Shown here piece by piece: positions 1 to 5,207 of a stretch of DNA of 5,207 bases. The position numbers were made by a program, and so were the translations under genes. Below the pieces are notes generated by a model. That model was given only the letters and a program-made list of their open reading frames with translations. It was not told where the DNA came from and did no database searches. The stretch is taken from assembly GCA_903949225.1 (NCBI GenBank), contig CAJAYZ010000657.1, positions 1-5,207 of the forward strand. The letters run 5' to 3'. How positions within the stretch are numbered: the first letter of the stretch is position 1; every line of letters begins with the position of its first letter. This DNA is from an uncultured Planctomycetaceae bacterium (lineage in GTDB: Bacteria; Planctomycetota; Planctomycetia; Pirellulales; UBA1268).

Positions 1-378
1 CCAGGCCCCCGACTCTCCGTGCCGTGCGAATCGGAATTCCGACGGCATGATCTGCAGCGCTTGATCGGCGGTCATGCTCGTCAGCCGCTGGCCGTTGCGA
101 ATCGACTCCGGCAGCGCCTCGCCGCGGTGTTTCTCGAGGTCCGGCTTGGCATCGAACAGGTCGAGTTGCGAAGGCCCGCCCGACATGTAGAGCGAGATCA
201 CCCTCCGGGCCTTCGGCTCGACATGGGGCAGCCCGGCCATCCCCACGGCGCCATGAGCCGGTTGCCCGCCTGCCAGGATCGCACCGGCAGCGGCCGCACC
301 GATGCCATGGGCGGCTCCCGAGAGGAGGAGTCGCCGATGGAGACGGTTTTGGAGCCCGACGGCCGATCGATCGAGCAT
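1..378 (-). CDS. DUF1501 family exported protein, N-terminal 126 residues (partial)
   Basis: This is the beginning of a DUF1501 protein; the rest lies beyond the left edge. Read on the minus strand from ATG at 378, it starts MLDRSAVGLQN, then an RRLLLSG stretch followed by an Ala/Gly-rich hydrophobic segment (about residues 17-40). This looks like a twin-arginine-type signal, as usual in the family. The family core follows: KARRVISLYMSGGPSQLDLFDAK, here about residues 55-77, with the SGGPSQLDLFD signature, then the PDLEKHRGEALPESI stretch. DUF1501 proteins are related to the sulfatase/alkaline phosphatase superfamily, and I know of no settled function. The gene begins 33 nt after the stop of the PSD1 gene, in the same frame and strand, so co-transcription is likely. 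No clear Shine-Dalgarno precedes the ATG, and there is no other ATG, GTG or TTG between it and the upstream stop. The start is therefore fairly secure, and translation may depend on the upstream gene. Family assignment is strong; substrate is unknown. Confidence 0.9.
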   Translation of the reverse strand, partial: MLDRSAVGLQNRLHRRLLLSGAAHGIGAAAAGAILAGGQPAHGAVGMAGLPHVEPKARRVISLYMSGGPSQLDLFDAKPDLEKHRGEALPESIRNGQRLTSMTADQALQIMPSEFRFARHGESGAW

Positions 379-411
379 GGGAAACAGATCCGGGGGGAAA
401 GAACGGGGAGA

Positions 412-3400
412 TCACTCTCTGGTGATGACTTCGTCGAGGTTCAAGAGGATGTTGCCCACCAGCGTGAAGGCGGCCAGTTCGTCCAGAGGAAACGCGGGGT
501 CGGGCTTGGAATGGCCCGCAGCCGCCACCAGCGCCGCCGCCGCCGCGGGATCGCGGCGGAATCGTTCAATGTCGGCCGTGACTCCATCGAGGAGAACCTG
601 CCGTTCGCCGGGGAGCAAGGGGCGGCCGGCGACCGTCCGGAAGCCGGCATCGAGACGCCCCTCGTGGGTCGATCCCCCTTCGCGCATCATCCGCTCGGCG
701 AGCACGCGCGCCGCCTCGACGAATGTCACTTCGTTGAGCATCGCGAGCGCCTGCAACGGCGTGTTGGTGCGCTGCCTGGAAATCGTACACGTCTCCCGAG
801 AAGGGGCGTCAAAGAGGAGGAGCGTGGGGGGGGCTGCCGTCCGTTTCCAGATCGTGTAGAGCGTGCGACGGTAGAGTCCCTCGCCCTCGTCGGCACGGTA
901 GTCGAGAAGGTCGCCGTAAAGACTCGTTTCGTCCCAGACCCCCTCGGGCATGTAGGGGCGCACCGAGGGGCCGCCCACGCGGCGCACGAGGAGCCCGCTG
1001 AGCGAGAGGGCCTGATCGCGGATCGTCTCGCCGGAGAGGCGGAATCGTGCTCCCCGGGCGAGGAGTCTGTTTTCTGGGTCGGCGAGGAAGCTGTCGGCCG
1101 GGGCTGCGGAAGCCTGCCGGTAGGTAGCGCTGGTCACGATCAGCTTCTGCATCCCCTTCATGTTCCAGCTCTGCCGGACAAACTCCGTCGCCAGCCAGTC
1201 GAGCAGCGCCGGATGGCTGGGATACTCTCCCTGCGTGCCGAGATTGTCGGCGGTCTTCGTGATTCCGACGCCGAAGCACCGCTCCCAGGTCCGGTTCACC
1301 CAGACGCGGGAGGTGAGCGGGTTGGTGGGATCGACGATCCACCGCGCCAGGGCGAGTCTGTCGGCACGCACCCCTGGCGGAAGTGGCGGAAGGGCGGCGG
1401 GCGTGGCAGCCACCACTTTCTCTCCGGGTTGATCGTAGAGCCCGCGGCCGAGCACGAACGTCTCACGCGGCTCGGGGAGCTCCTCCATGACCATCGTCGT
1501 CGGGAGCCGTTCGACGAAAGCTTTCTCCTCGCTCGAGGCCGTCTCGACCGCACGCTCCGATCGTCGCAGCGGTGAGTCGACCTCGCGACGGAAGTACTCG
1601 ACAACGGCCCGTTGCTCCTCGGCTGTCCGTGCCTGGACAGGCGTCTGCACGATCCTCAGGCTGTCGGCGGCGGCGGCGGGCATGCGGAGTCCGATCAACT
1701 CCCGCGGCATCGATGTGGAGGAGAGGCGGACTCGGCCGATGTTGGGGCCGGTGATCGAATCGTGTCGAAGGCGGATCGTGAGCGTCGCACCGCCGGGGAG
1801 CGTCATCGGAAGATCGCCGACGAGCACCAATCGCCTCGGCACCCGATTCGCCGGGACATCCCCGTCGACCGCCCAGCCGTTACGGGGCTCGTCGTCGCAG
1901 AGGAACCGGGCTTCGTAGCCGGGCTGCGAATGGTCGGCTTCGGCGGCGACAAACCGGATGCGCTCCGGCGATTCGACGCCGGGGATGCCGAACTCGGCCT
2001 CGACCCCGGTGAGGACAAAATTGCCATGGTCGTGGCGCCCGAGGCTCCGTTGGGGCAGGCTCGGATCGGGAAACACCTCGAGGAGCAGACCGGTGAACCG
2101 GCCCTCGGGGGCAGGCGCCGTGAGGGTGTAAATATCATGGGCCGGATTCGGGCCGCCGGCGAGCCAGGTGCCGTCGGGGAGCGGCGTAAACGTCGCTCCG
2201 CCGGACGAGGCGACCGTCGTCGGTTCGATCGCCGTCCACCGGGGTGTCCAGGGCAGGGCAGCCTCGAGGAATCCCGGCTCCCACTCGGCCACGAGGCGGT
2301 CGATCGCCGCCGCGTGGGCGTCGCGATCCCCGGTGACGGCGGCAGTGCGCTCCCGGAGGCGTTCCAGTTCCCGCTCCTGGTTGGCATCGGGGAGCGGGAG
2401 CGTGGGGGGAGTGTTCTTGCCATCGACATCGACGATGCCGGTCTCGGGGACGTTGTTGAAGAAGGCGAACAGTTCGTAGAACTCGCGCTGCGTGATCGGG
2501 TCGTACTTGTGGTCATGGCAGCGGGCGCAGCCGACGGTGAGCCCCAGCCAGGTCAGCCCGGTCGTTTCCACGCGATCGATGACGGTCTCAACACGCCACT
2601 CCTCGGGGAGGATCCCCCCCTCTGCATTGAGGCGGTGGTTGCGGTTAAAGCCGGTGGCGATCCGTTGATCGCGTGTCGGCGTCGGCAGCAGGTCACCGGC
2701 AAGCTGACAAATCGTGAACTGATCGAAGGGCATGTTGTCGTTGAAGGCCCCGATCACCCAGTCTCGCCAGGCCGTCATGTCGCGGCTGAAGTCCTCGTCG
2801 TAGCCGTTGCTGTCTCCGTAGCGGGCGTAGTCGAGCCACTGCTGGGCCATCCGTTCGCCGTGATGCGGAGAAGCGAGGAGACGGTCGACGACCTTCTCGT
2901 AGGCATCGGGCGATGGATCGGCCAGAAAATCATCGACCTCCGCGGGCGTCGGCGGCAGGCCGGTGAGGTCGAGACTGAGCCTGCGGATCAGCACCGGGCG
3001 GGAGGCTTCGGGCGACGGCCTCATGCCGCGTGCTTCGAGGTCGGCAAGGACGAACGCGTCGATCGCATTCCTAGGCCACGTGGTGTCGGTCACCGCCGGT
3101 ACGGGAGGCGACTCGGGGGGAACGAAGGCCCAGTGGGCGTCGTAGCGGGCCCCTTCAGCCACCCACCGTCTGAACAGTTGCTTCTGCGCCTCAGAGAGCG
3201 GCTTGCCGCCTCCATCGACCGGCGGCATGACGAGGCTGTCGTCGGTGGAGAAGACGCGCTCGATCAGGGCGCTCGAGTCAGGGTGGCCGGGGACGATCGG
3301 CACCGTTCCGGACTCGCCCGGGAGGATCGCTGCAGCGGAAAGATCGAGCCGCACTCCCCCCTGCCGACTCGCCTCGTCGACGCCGTGGCAATGGAGGCAG

Positions 3401-3510
3401 TGGTTTCCGAGGATCGGTCGGATATCGCGGTTAAAGTCGAGCCGATCGGCGGCCGTAGCCGGCGCCGAGAGGCCGGCGATCAAACCGATCGCGAGGAGCC
3501 ACCGCACCAC
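412..3510 (-). CDS. PSCyt1-PSCyt2(DUF1549)-PSD1(DUF1553) secreted cytochrome-like protein
   Basis: A 1032-residue exported protein, typical length for planctomycete PSD1 proteins. From GTG 3510 it begins MVRWLLAIGLIAGLSAPATAA, a short basic and hydrophobic signal peptide with an AxA cleavage site. Domains in order: PSCyt1 (about 22-122) with haem-type motif CLHCH at 38-42; PSCyt2/DUF1549 (about 148-356) with a second motif CARCH at 328-332 followed by DHKYDP; a charged, possibly coiled-coil linker (about 374-410); a beta-rich, possibly carbohydrate-binding insert (about 420-605); and PSD1/DUF1553 (about 709-945). The last carries NPLTSRVWVNR, TSATYRQAS and the signature around SRETCTISRQRTNTPLQAL. 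The C-terminus (TLVGNILLNLDEVI) is typical and intact. Haem binding is inferred from the motifs. The family's reaction is not established to my knowledge; a role in carbohydrate or redox metabolism is only a hypothesis. An in-frame ATG at 3534 would add eight residues with two acidic ones in the signal n-region, so it is less favoured. The DUF1501 gene follows at 33 nt. Confidence 0.93.
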   Translation of the reverse strand: MVRWLLAIGLIAGLSAPATAADRLDFNRDIRPILGNHCLHCHGVDEASRQGGVRLDLSAAAILPGESGTVPIVPGHPDSSALIERVFSTDDSLVMPPVDGGGKPLSEAQKQLFRRWVAEGARYDAHWAFVPPESPPVPAVTDTTWPRNAIDAFVLADLEARGMRPSPEASRPVLIRRLSLDLTGLPPTPAEVDDFLADPSPDAYEKVVDRLLASPHHGERMAQQWLDYARYGDSNGYDEDFSRDMTAWRDWVIGAFNDNMPFDQFTICQLAGDLLPTPTRDQRIATGFNRNHRLNAEGGILPEEWRVETVIDRVETTGLTWLGLTVGCARCHDHKYDPITQREFYELFAFFNNVPETGIVDVDGKNTPPTLPLPDANQERELERLRERTAAVTGDRDAHAAAIDRLVAEWEPGFLEAALPWTPRWTAIEPTTVASSGGATFTPLPDGTWLAGGPNPAHDIYTLTAPAPEGRFTGLLLEVFPDPSLPQRSLGRHDHGNFVLTGVEAEFGIPGVESPERIRFVAAEADHSQPGYEARFLCDDEPRNGWAVDGDVPANRVPRRLVLVGDLPMTLPGGATLTIRLRHDSITGPNIGRVRLSSTSMPRELIGLRMPAAAADSLRIVQTPVQARTAEEQRAVVEYFRREVDSPLRRSERAVETASSEEKAFVERLPTTMVMEELPEPRETFVLGRGLYDQPGEKVVAATPAALPPLPPGVRADRLALARWIVDPTNPLTSRVWVNRTWERCFGVGITKTADNLGTQGEYPSHPALLDWLATEFVRQSWNMKGMQKLIVTSATYRQASAAPADSFLADPENRLLARGARFRLSGETIRDQALSLSGLLVRRVGGPSVRPYMPEGVWDETSLYGDLLDYRADEGEGLYRRTLYTIWKRTAAPPTLLLFDAPSRETCTISRQRTNTPLQALAMLNEVTFVEAARVLAERMMREGGSTHEGRLDAGFRTVAGRPLLPGERQVLLDGVTADIERFRRDPAAAAALVAAAGHSKPDPAFPLDELAAFTLVGNILLNLDEVITRE

Positions 3511-3515
3511 GTCGA

Positions 3516-3523
3516 TCACCTCC
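3516..3523 (-). promoter_or_regulatory. Strong ribosome binding site GGAGGTGA for the PSD1 gene
   Basis: The minus strand reads GGAGGTGA here, a full complement to the usual 16S rRNA 3' end. GTG 3510 lies 8 nt after GGAGG, the preferred spacing; a second GTG at 3507 lies 11 nt after. The site falls inside the reading frame that would start at ATG 3534, which is why the shorter start is preferred. ATG 3534 has its own weaker purine run (GGAGAGGGTGAAGGG) just upstream, so dual initiation cannot be excluded. Confidence 0.6.
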
Positions 3524-3594
3524 ACGCTCCGCATCGCCCTTCACCCTCTCCGTCCATGGTACCCCGAAAAAGAGGGCGCCGTGACTCCGCTCCG

Positions 3595-3664
3595 CCGGCC
3601 GTCCTGGCCGGTCTCCGCTTGCGAACCTCCGGTTCGTGCTCGGGGGCGGGCATCCGCGCCCGCC
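3595..3664 (-). other. Three tandem hairpins between tRNA-Arg and the PSD1 gene
   Basis: Three inverted repeats follow each other. At 3645-3664, GGCGGGC pairs with GCCCGCC around a 6-nt loop (7 bp). At 3622-3636, CGAACC pairs with GGTTCG around a 3-nt loop (6 bp). At 3595-3611, CCGGCC pairs with GGCCGG around a 5-nt loop (6 bp). On the minus strand the first begins 10 nt after the tRNA 3' end, so it could mark tRNA 3' processing or weak termination. None is directly followed by a T-run; a short CTCTTTTTC run occurs later near 3565-3573. No canonical intrinsic terminator and no convincing promoter for the PSD1 operon was seen here. The function is unknown, and such repeats also arise by chance in GC-rich DNA. 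Confidence 0.35.
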
Positions 3665-3674
3665 AGTCAACCAG

Positions 3675-3748
3675 TACGCCCGGCTGGACTCGAACCAGCG
3701 ACCCTGGGATTAGAAATCCCATGCTCTATCCACCTGAGCTACGGGCGC
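3675..3748 (-). tRNA. tRNA-Arg (anticodon TCT)
   Basis: A full 74-nt cloverleaf can be drawn on the minus strand. Acceptor GCGCCCG pairs with CGGGCGT, including a G-U pair at 1:72, and the discriminator is A. The D arm is GCTC/GAGC. The anticodon stem TGGGA/TCCCA carries loop TTTCTAA, giving anticodon TCT at 3712-3714, which decodes AGA and probably AGG. The variable loop is GGGTC, and the T arm is GCTGG/CCAGC with loop TTCGAGT. The discriminator is followed by CTGG, so CCA is not encoded and must be added by nucleotidyltransferase. The gene lies upstream of the PSD1 operon on the same strand and divergent from the recombinase. It has its own promoter-like sequence. Confidence 0.96.
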
Positions 3749-3758
3749 GTGTGCTTAT

Positions 3759-3787
3759 TTTATAGGGTATTTCGAATCGCTTGTCGA
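3759..3787 (-). promoter_or_regulatory. Sigma-70-like promoter of tRNA-Arg
   Basis: On the minus strand a -35 element TCGACA (3782-3787, 5 of 6 to TTGACA) is separated by exactly 17 nt from a -10 element TATAAA (3759-3764, 5 of 6 to TATAAT). The expected start of transcription is near 3752, about 4 nt before the mature tRNA 5' end at 3748. The AT-rich patch (3754-3773) stands out against the GC-rich surroundings. Position, spacing and match make this the most credible promoter in the window. Confidence 0.72.
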
Positions 3788-3802
3788 ACTGGAAATCCTC
3801 GA

Positions 3803-3823
3803 CTACAACCGATCCTACAACCG
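3803..3823 (+). repeat. Two direct copies of CTACAACCG, 12-nt period
   Basis: CTACAACCG occurs at 3803-3811 and again at 3815-3823, separated by ATC. The pair lies in the divergent region between the tRNA promoter and the recombinase frame. Each copy contains TACAAC, a poor -10-like hexamer; TTGTCG at 3781-3786 lies 17 nt before the first. So this might be a weak plus-strand promoter, a protein-binding site or a recombinase arm site. No evidence separates these, and chance remains possible. Confidence 0.35.
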
Positions 3824-3953
3824 GGCGGTGTCTTCGAGGGCCAAATCCATGATCGCCAAGAGTGTCGGAACCCACGTTTCACCCAGCCCTGCCGACGTCG
3901 GCGTTTCCAGGCGATCGGAGGATCCCGTCGCCCGAGTATCCCCCACCCCGAGC

Positions 3954-3966
3954 GGAAGGAAAAGGG
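3954..3966 (+). promoter_or_regulatory. Purine-rich ribosome binding site for the recombinase GTG start
   Basis: A GGAAGGAAAAGGG run ends 5 nt before GTG 3972. This favours 3972 over the in-frame GTG 3828 and ATG 3849, which have no comparable site. The 48 residues encoded from 3828 to 3971 are low in complexity and show no family resemblance. From 3972 the protein quickly enters family-like sequence (KPYPSFPLTPHPSGQFCKK). Confidence 0.5.
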
Positions 3967-3971
3967 CGGCG

Positions 3972-4238
3972 GTGACCGGTTCGACGCAACGCAAAGCCCC
4001 GGTGCGGAAGCCCTACCCGTCGTTCCCGCTCACTCCCCATCCTTCCGGCCAGTTCTGCAAGAAGATCCGCGGCAAGCTCTTCTATTTCGGCCCGGTCCAT
4101 GATCCCGACGCCGCCCTCGACCGCTACCACAAGCACTGCCAGGGACTGCACTCTGGTCAGGTCACGACGGTCGACCGCAGCGGTGAGTTGACGCTTGCCG
4201 AACTCGCCAACAGGTTCCTGGCTGCCAAGGATCGCTAG
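3972..4238 (+). CDS. N-terminal recombinase fragment, ends at the amber codon
   Basis: If TAG 4236 is read as a stop, this is an 88-residue product with the arm-type DNA-binding region and the first helix of the core-binding domain only. It has no catalytic residue and could at most bind DNA. An automated caller may extend it upstream to GTG 3828 (136 residues), but that extension is not supported by a ribosome site or by family-like sequence. It is best treated as part of the interrupted recombinase frame. Confidence 0.45.
   Translation: MTGSTQRKAPVRKPYPSFPLTPHPSGQFCKKIRGKLFYFGPVHDPDAALDRYHKHCQGLHSGQVTTVDRSGELTLAELANRFLAAKDR
4236..4238 (+). other. In-frame amber codon interrupting the recombinase
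   Basis: The context is CGC TAG CGG, between AAKDR and RAAGDIEP. Sequence on both sides is in the same frame and reads as continuous core-binding domain, so no frameshift is involved. A single substitution from CAG (Gln), TTG (Leu), TGG, AAG, GAG or TCG would produce it. No pyrrolysine or suppressor machinery is visible in the window. Confidence 0.85.
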
Positions 4239-4298
4239 CGGGCTGCGGGGGACATCGAGCCCGCCACCTTCGTCGAGTATCACCGCGACTGCGAATTG

Positions 4299-5177
4299 AT
4301 GGTCGCCCACTTCGGCCGTGACCGCGCGGTGGCGTCGATCATGAGGAAGGACCTCGCGAACTTCAGGGACTTCCTCGGCAAGAGAGTGAACGCCACGACC
4401 CTCAACAACCGGGTCGGTAACGCGAGGAGCATCTTCAAGTTCGCCTACGAGGAGGAGTTGATCGACAGGCCGGTGCGGTTCGGGGAGGAATTCCGGCGTC
4501 CAGAAAGACGGCTTCTCCGCAGGGCGAAGGCACGCTCCGGACGGATCCACTTCCACGCCGACGAGATCCGTCGCATCCTGGATGTCGCGCCGCCGGTGCT
4601 GCGGGCGATGGTGCTCCTAGGCATCAACGCCGGGCTCGGGAACACCGACCTCGGGAGATTGCCCGCTTCCTGCATCGACCTCGAGCGCGGGTGGCTCGAC
4701 TACGCTCGCGTGAAGACTGGGATCCAACGGCGTTGCCCCCTCTGGCCGGAGACGATCAGTGCGGTGAAAGCCGCGGTCGCATCCATGGGAGCCGCGAAGC
4801 GGCCGAGGGACGAGTCGGCCAAGGGACTCCTGTTCGCCACGAGGAACGGCATGCCGTACACCCGCGAGGTCTTCCATGCCGACAAGGGCGGCAAGCCCCA
4901 GATCACCCTTCATGACGCCATCTCCGACGCGATGAAGAAGGCGATGCAGAAATCGAGCGTGGCGCAGAAGGGACTTGGCTTCTACGGCCTCCGGCGATCG
5001 TTCGAGACGATCGGTGCCGAGACCGGCAACCAGGTCGCGGTTGACCACATCATGGGTCACGCGCCGCTGACGAAAGACATGGGAGCCAACTACCGGCAGC
5101 ACGTCGCCGAGTCGGCTCTCCGCCAAGTGACCGACCACGTTCACTCGTGGCTCTTTGGTCCGGCACGCGGGAGCTGA
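4299..5177 (+). CDS. C-terminal recombinase fragment with the catalytic domain
   Basis: After the amber codon the same frame stays open to TGA 5175-5177. The first ATG is at 4299 (a TTG lies at 4296), giving 292 residues with most of the core-binding domain and the full catalytic domain. No Shine-Dalgarno precedes 4299 or the next ATG at 4341, and 20 codons of conserved-looking sequence (DIEPATFVEYHRDCE within it) lie between the stop and this ATG. Independent translation is therefore doubtful. Automated annotation would probably call it a tyrosine-type recombinase; I regard it as the 3' part of a broken gene. Confidence 0.5.
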   Translation: MVAHFGRDRAVASIMRKDLANFRDFLGKRVNATTLNNRVGNARSIFKFAYEEELIDRPVRFGEEFRRPERRLLRRAKARSGRIHFHADEIRRILDVAPPVLRAMVLLGINAGLGNTDLGRLPASCIDLERGWLDYARVKTGIQRRCPLWPETISAVKAAVASMGAAKRPRDESAKGLLFATRNGMPYTREVFHADKGGKPQITLHDAISDAMKKAMQKSSVAQKGLGFYGLRRSFETIGAETGNQVAVDHIMGHAPLTKDMGANYRQHVAESALRQVTDHVHSWLFGPARGS

Positions 5178-5183
5178 CCCGCG
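5166..5183 (+). other. Six-bp hairpin across the recombinase stop codon
   Basis: CGCGGG (5166-5171) pairs with CCCGCG (5178-5183) around AGCTGA, the loop containing the TGA stop. No T-run follows in the remaining 24 nt, so it is not a standard intrinsic terminator. It may be chance in GC-rich sequence. Confidence 0.25.
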
Positions 5184-5207
5184 GCAGCGAGCGTCAGAAG
5201 TACTCGC

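Larger units (their letters stand above)
3972..5177 (+). pseudogene. Tyrosine recombinase/integrase interrupted by one in-frame amber codon
   Basis: A single reading frame of 401 codon positions plus a final TGA, broken only by TAG at position 89. Residues 1-88 hold an arm-type DNA-binding region (HPSGQFCKKIRGKLFYFG, 23-40) and the start of the core-binding domain (LTLAELANRFLAAKDR). After the stop, the core-binding domain continues (to about 170) and the catalytic domain spans about 190-390. Conserved catalytic residues seen are the beta-hairpin Lys248 (RVKTG), Arg341 (YGLRRSF), His363 (IMGH) and the nucleophile Tyr374 (NYRQH). The first catalytic Arg is replaced by Gly223 in AGLGNTDLGRL, and the His of HxxR by Tyr338. 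From memory, similar changes occur across a planctomycete recombinase family, so they need not be decay. The gene diverges from tRNA-Arg, 223 nt away. One nonsense change in an otherwise intact frame suggests recent inactivation, read-through or a sequence error. Confidence 0.8.

Noticed and set aside
19..1575. A 518-codon open frame on the plus strand across the DUF1501 start and the PSD1 C-terminal half
   Set aside because: It is antisense to two genes with clear family signatures, spans their boundary, and has low-complexity composition and no domain.
3595..3664. CRISPR-like or phage repeat array
   Set aside because: The three hairpins differ in sequence and have no common repeat or regular spacer length.
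3675..3700. tRNA-Arg 3' end as an attachment-site core
   Set aside because: No second copy was found in the window and the recombinase lies on the 5' side of the tRNA; there is no support from sequence.
1612..3765. A 717-codon open frame on the plus strand, antisense to the PSD1 gene
   Set aside because: It mirrors a firmly identified gene, runs through the tRNA-Arg gene, and is rich in Arg, Gly and Glu with no recognisable domain. GC-rich codon bias with rare stops explains it.
3828..3971. Upstream extension of the recombinase to GTG 3828
   Set aside because: It has no ribosome site, low-complexity translation and no resemblance to family N-termini; GTG 3972 with a purine-rich site fits better.
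3203..4102. A plus-strand frame overlapping the PSD1 start, the tRNA and the recombinase start
   Set aside because: It crosses a complete tRNA gene and lies out of frame with the recombinase; no family features are visible.
3879..4556. A 225-codon minus-strand frame opposite the recombinase
   Set aside because: It is a shadow of the plus-strand recombinase, whose domain motifs lie on the other strand.

Overview
The window looks like a GC-rich planctomycete chromosome, or a close relative in the PVC group. The strongest sign is a two-gene cassette on the minus strand: a long secreted protein with PSCyt1, PSCyt2 (DUF1549) and PSD1 (DUF1553) domains, followed 33 nt later by a DUF1501 protein. 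This pair is multiplied many times in planctomycete genomes. The recombinase on the right also resembles, from memory, a tyrosine-recombinase family common in those genomes. Species cannot be told from the sequence.

Layout. Positions 1-378 (minus) hold the first 126 codons of the DUF1501 gene, which runs off the left edge. Positions 412-3510 (minus) hold the PSCyt1-PSCyt2-PSD1 gene, with two CxxCH haem-type motifs and a signal peptide. The start at GTG 3510 is preferred over ATG 3534 because a perfect GGAGGTGA ribosome site precedes it. Between this gene and the next lie about 160 nt with three GC-rich hairpins. Positions 3675-3748 (minus) hold tRNA-Arg with anticodon TCT and no encoded CCA. 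A well-formed sigma-70-like promoter sits just upstream of it at 3759-3787. Positions 3749-3971 are a divergent intergenic region with a 12-nt-period direct repeat. Positions 3972-5177 (plus) hold a tyrosine recombinase reading frame that is complete except for one in-frame amber codon at 4236-4238. The last 30 nt hold nothing recognisable.

How the parts relate. The two minus-strand protein genes are almost certainly one operon for exported or periplasmic proteins of unresolved biochemical role. The tRNA has its own promoter, though read-through into the operon is possible. The recombinase lies head-to-head with the tRNA, on its 5' side. That is not where an element inserted into the tRNA 3' end would place its integrase, and no tRNA-derived repeat was seen. 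I found no convincing undescribed multi-gene system. The most interesting items are the single-amber recombinase and its non-canonical active-site residues.
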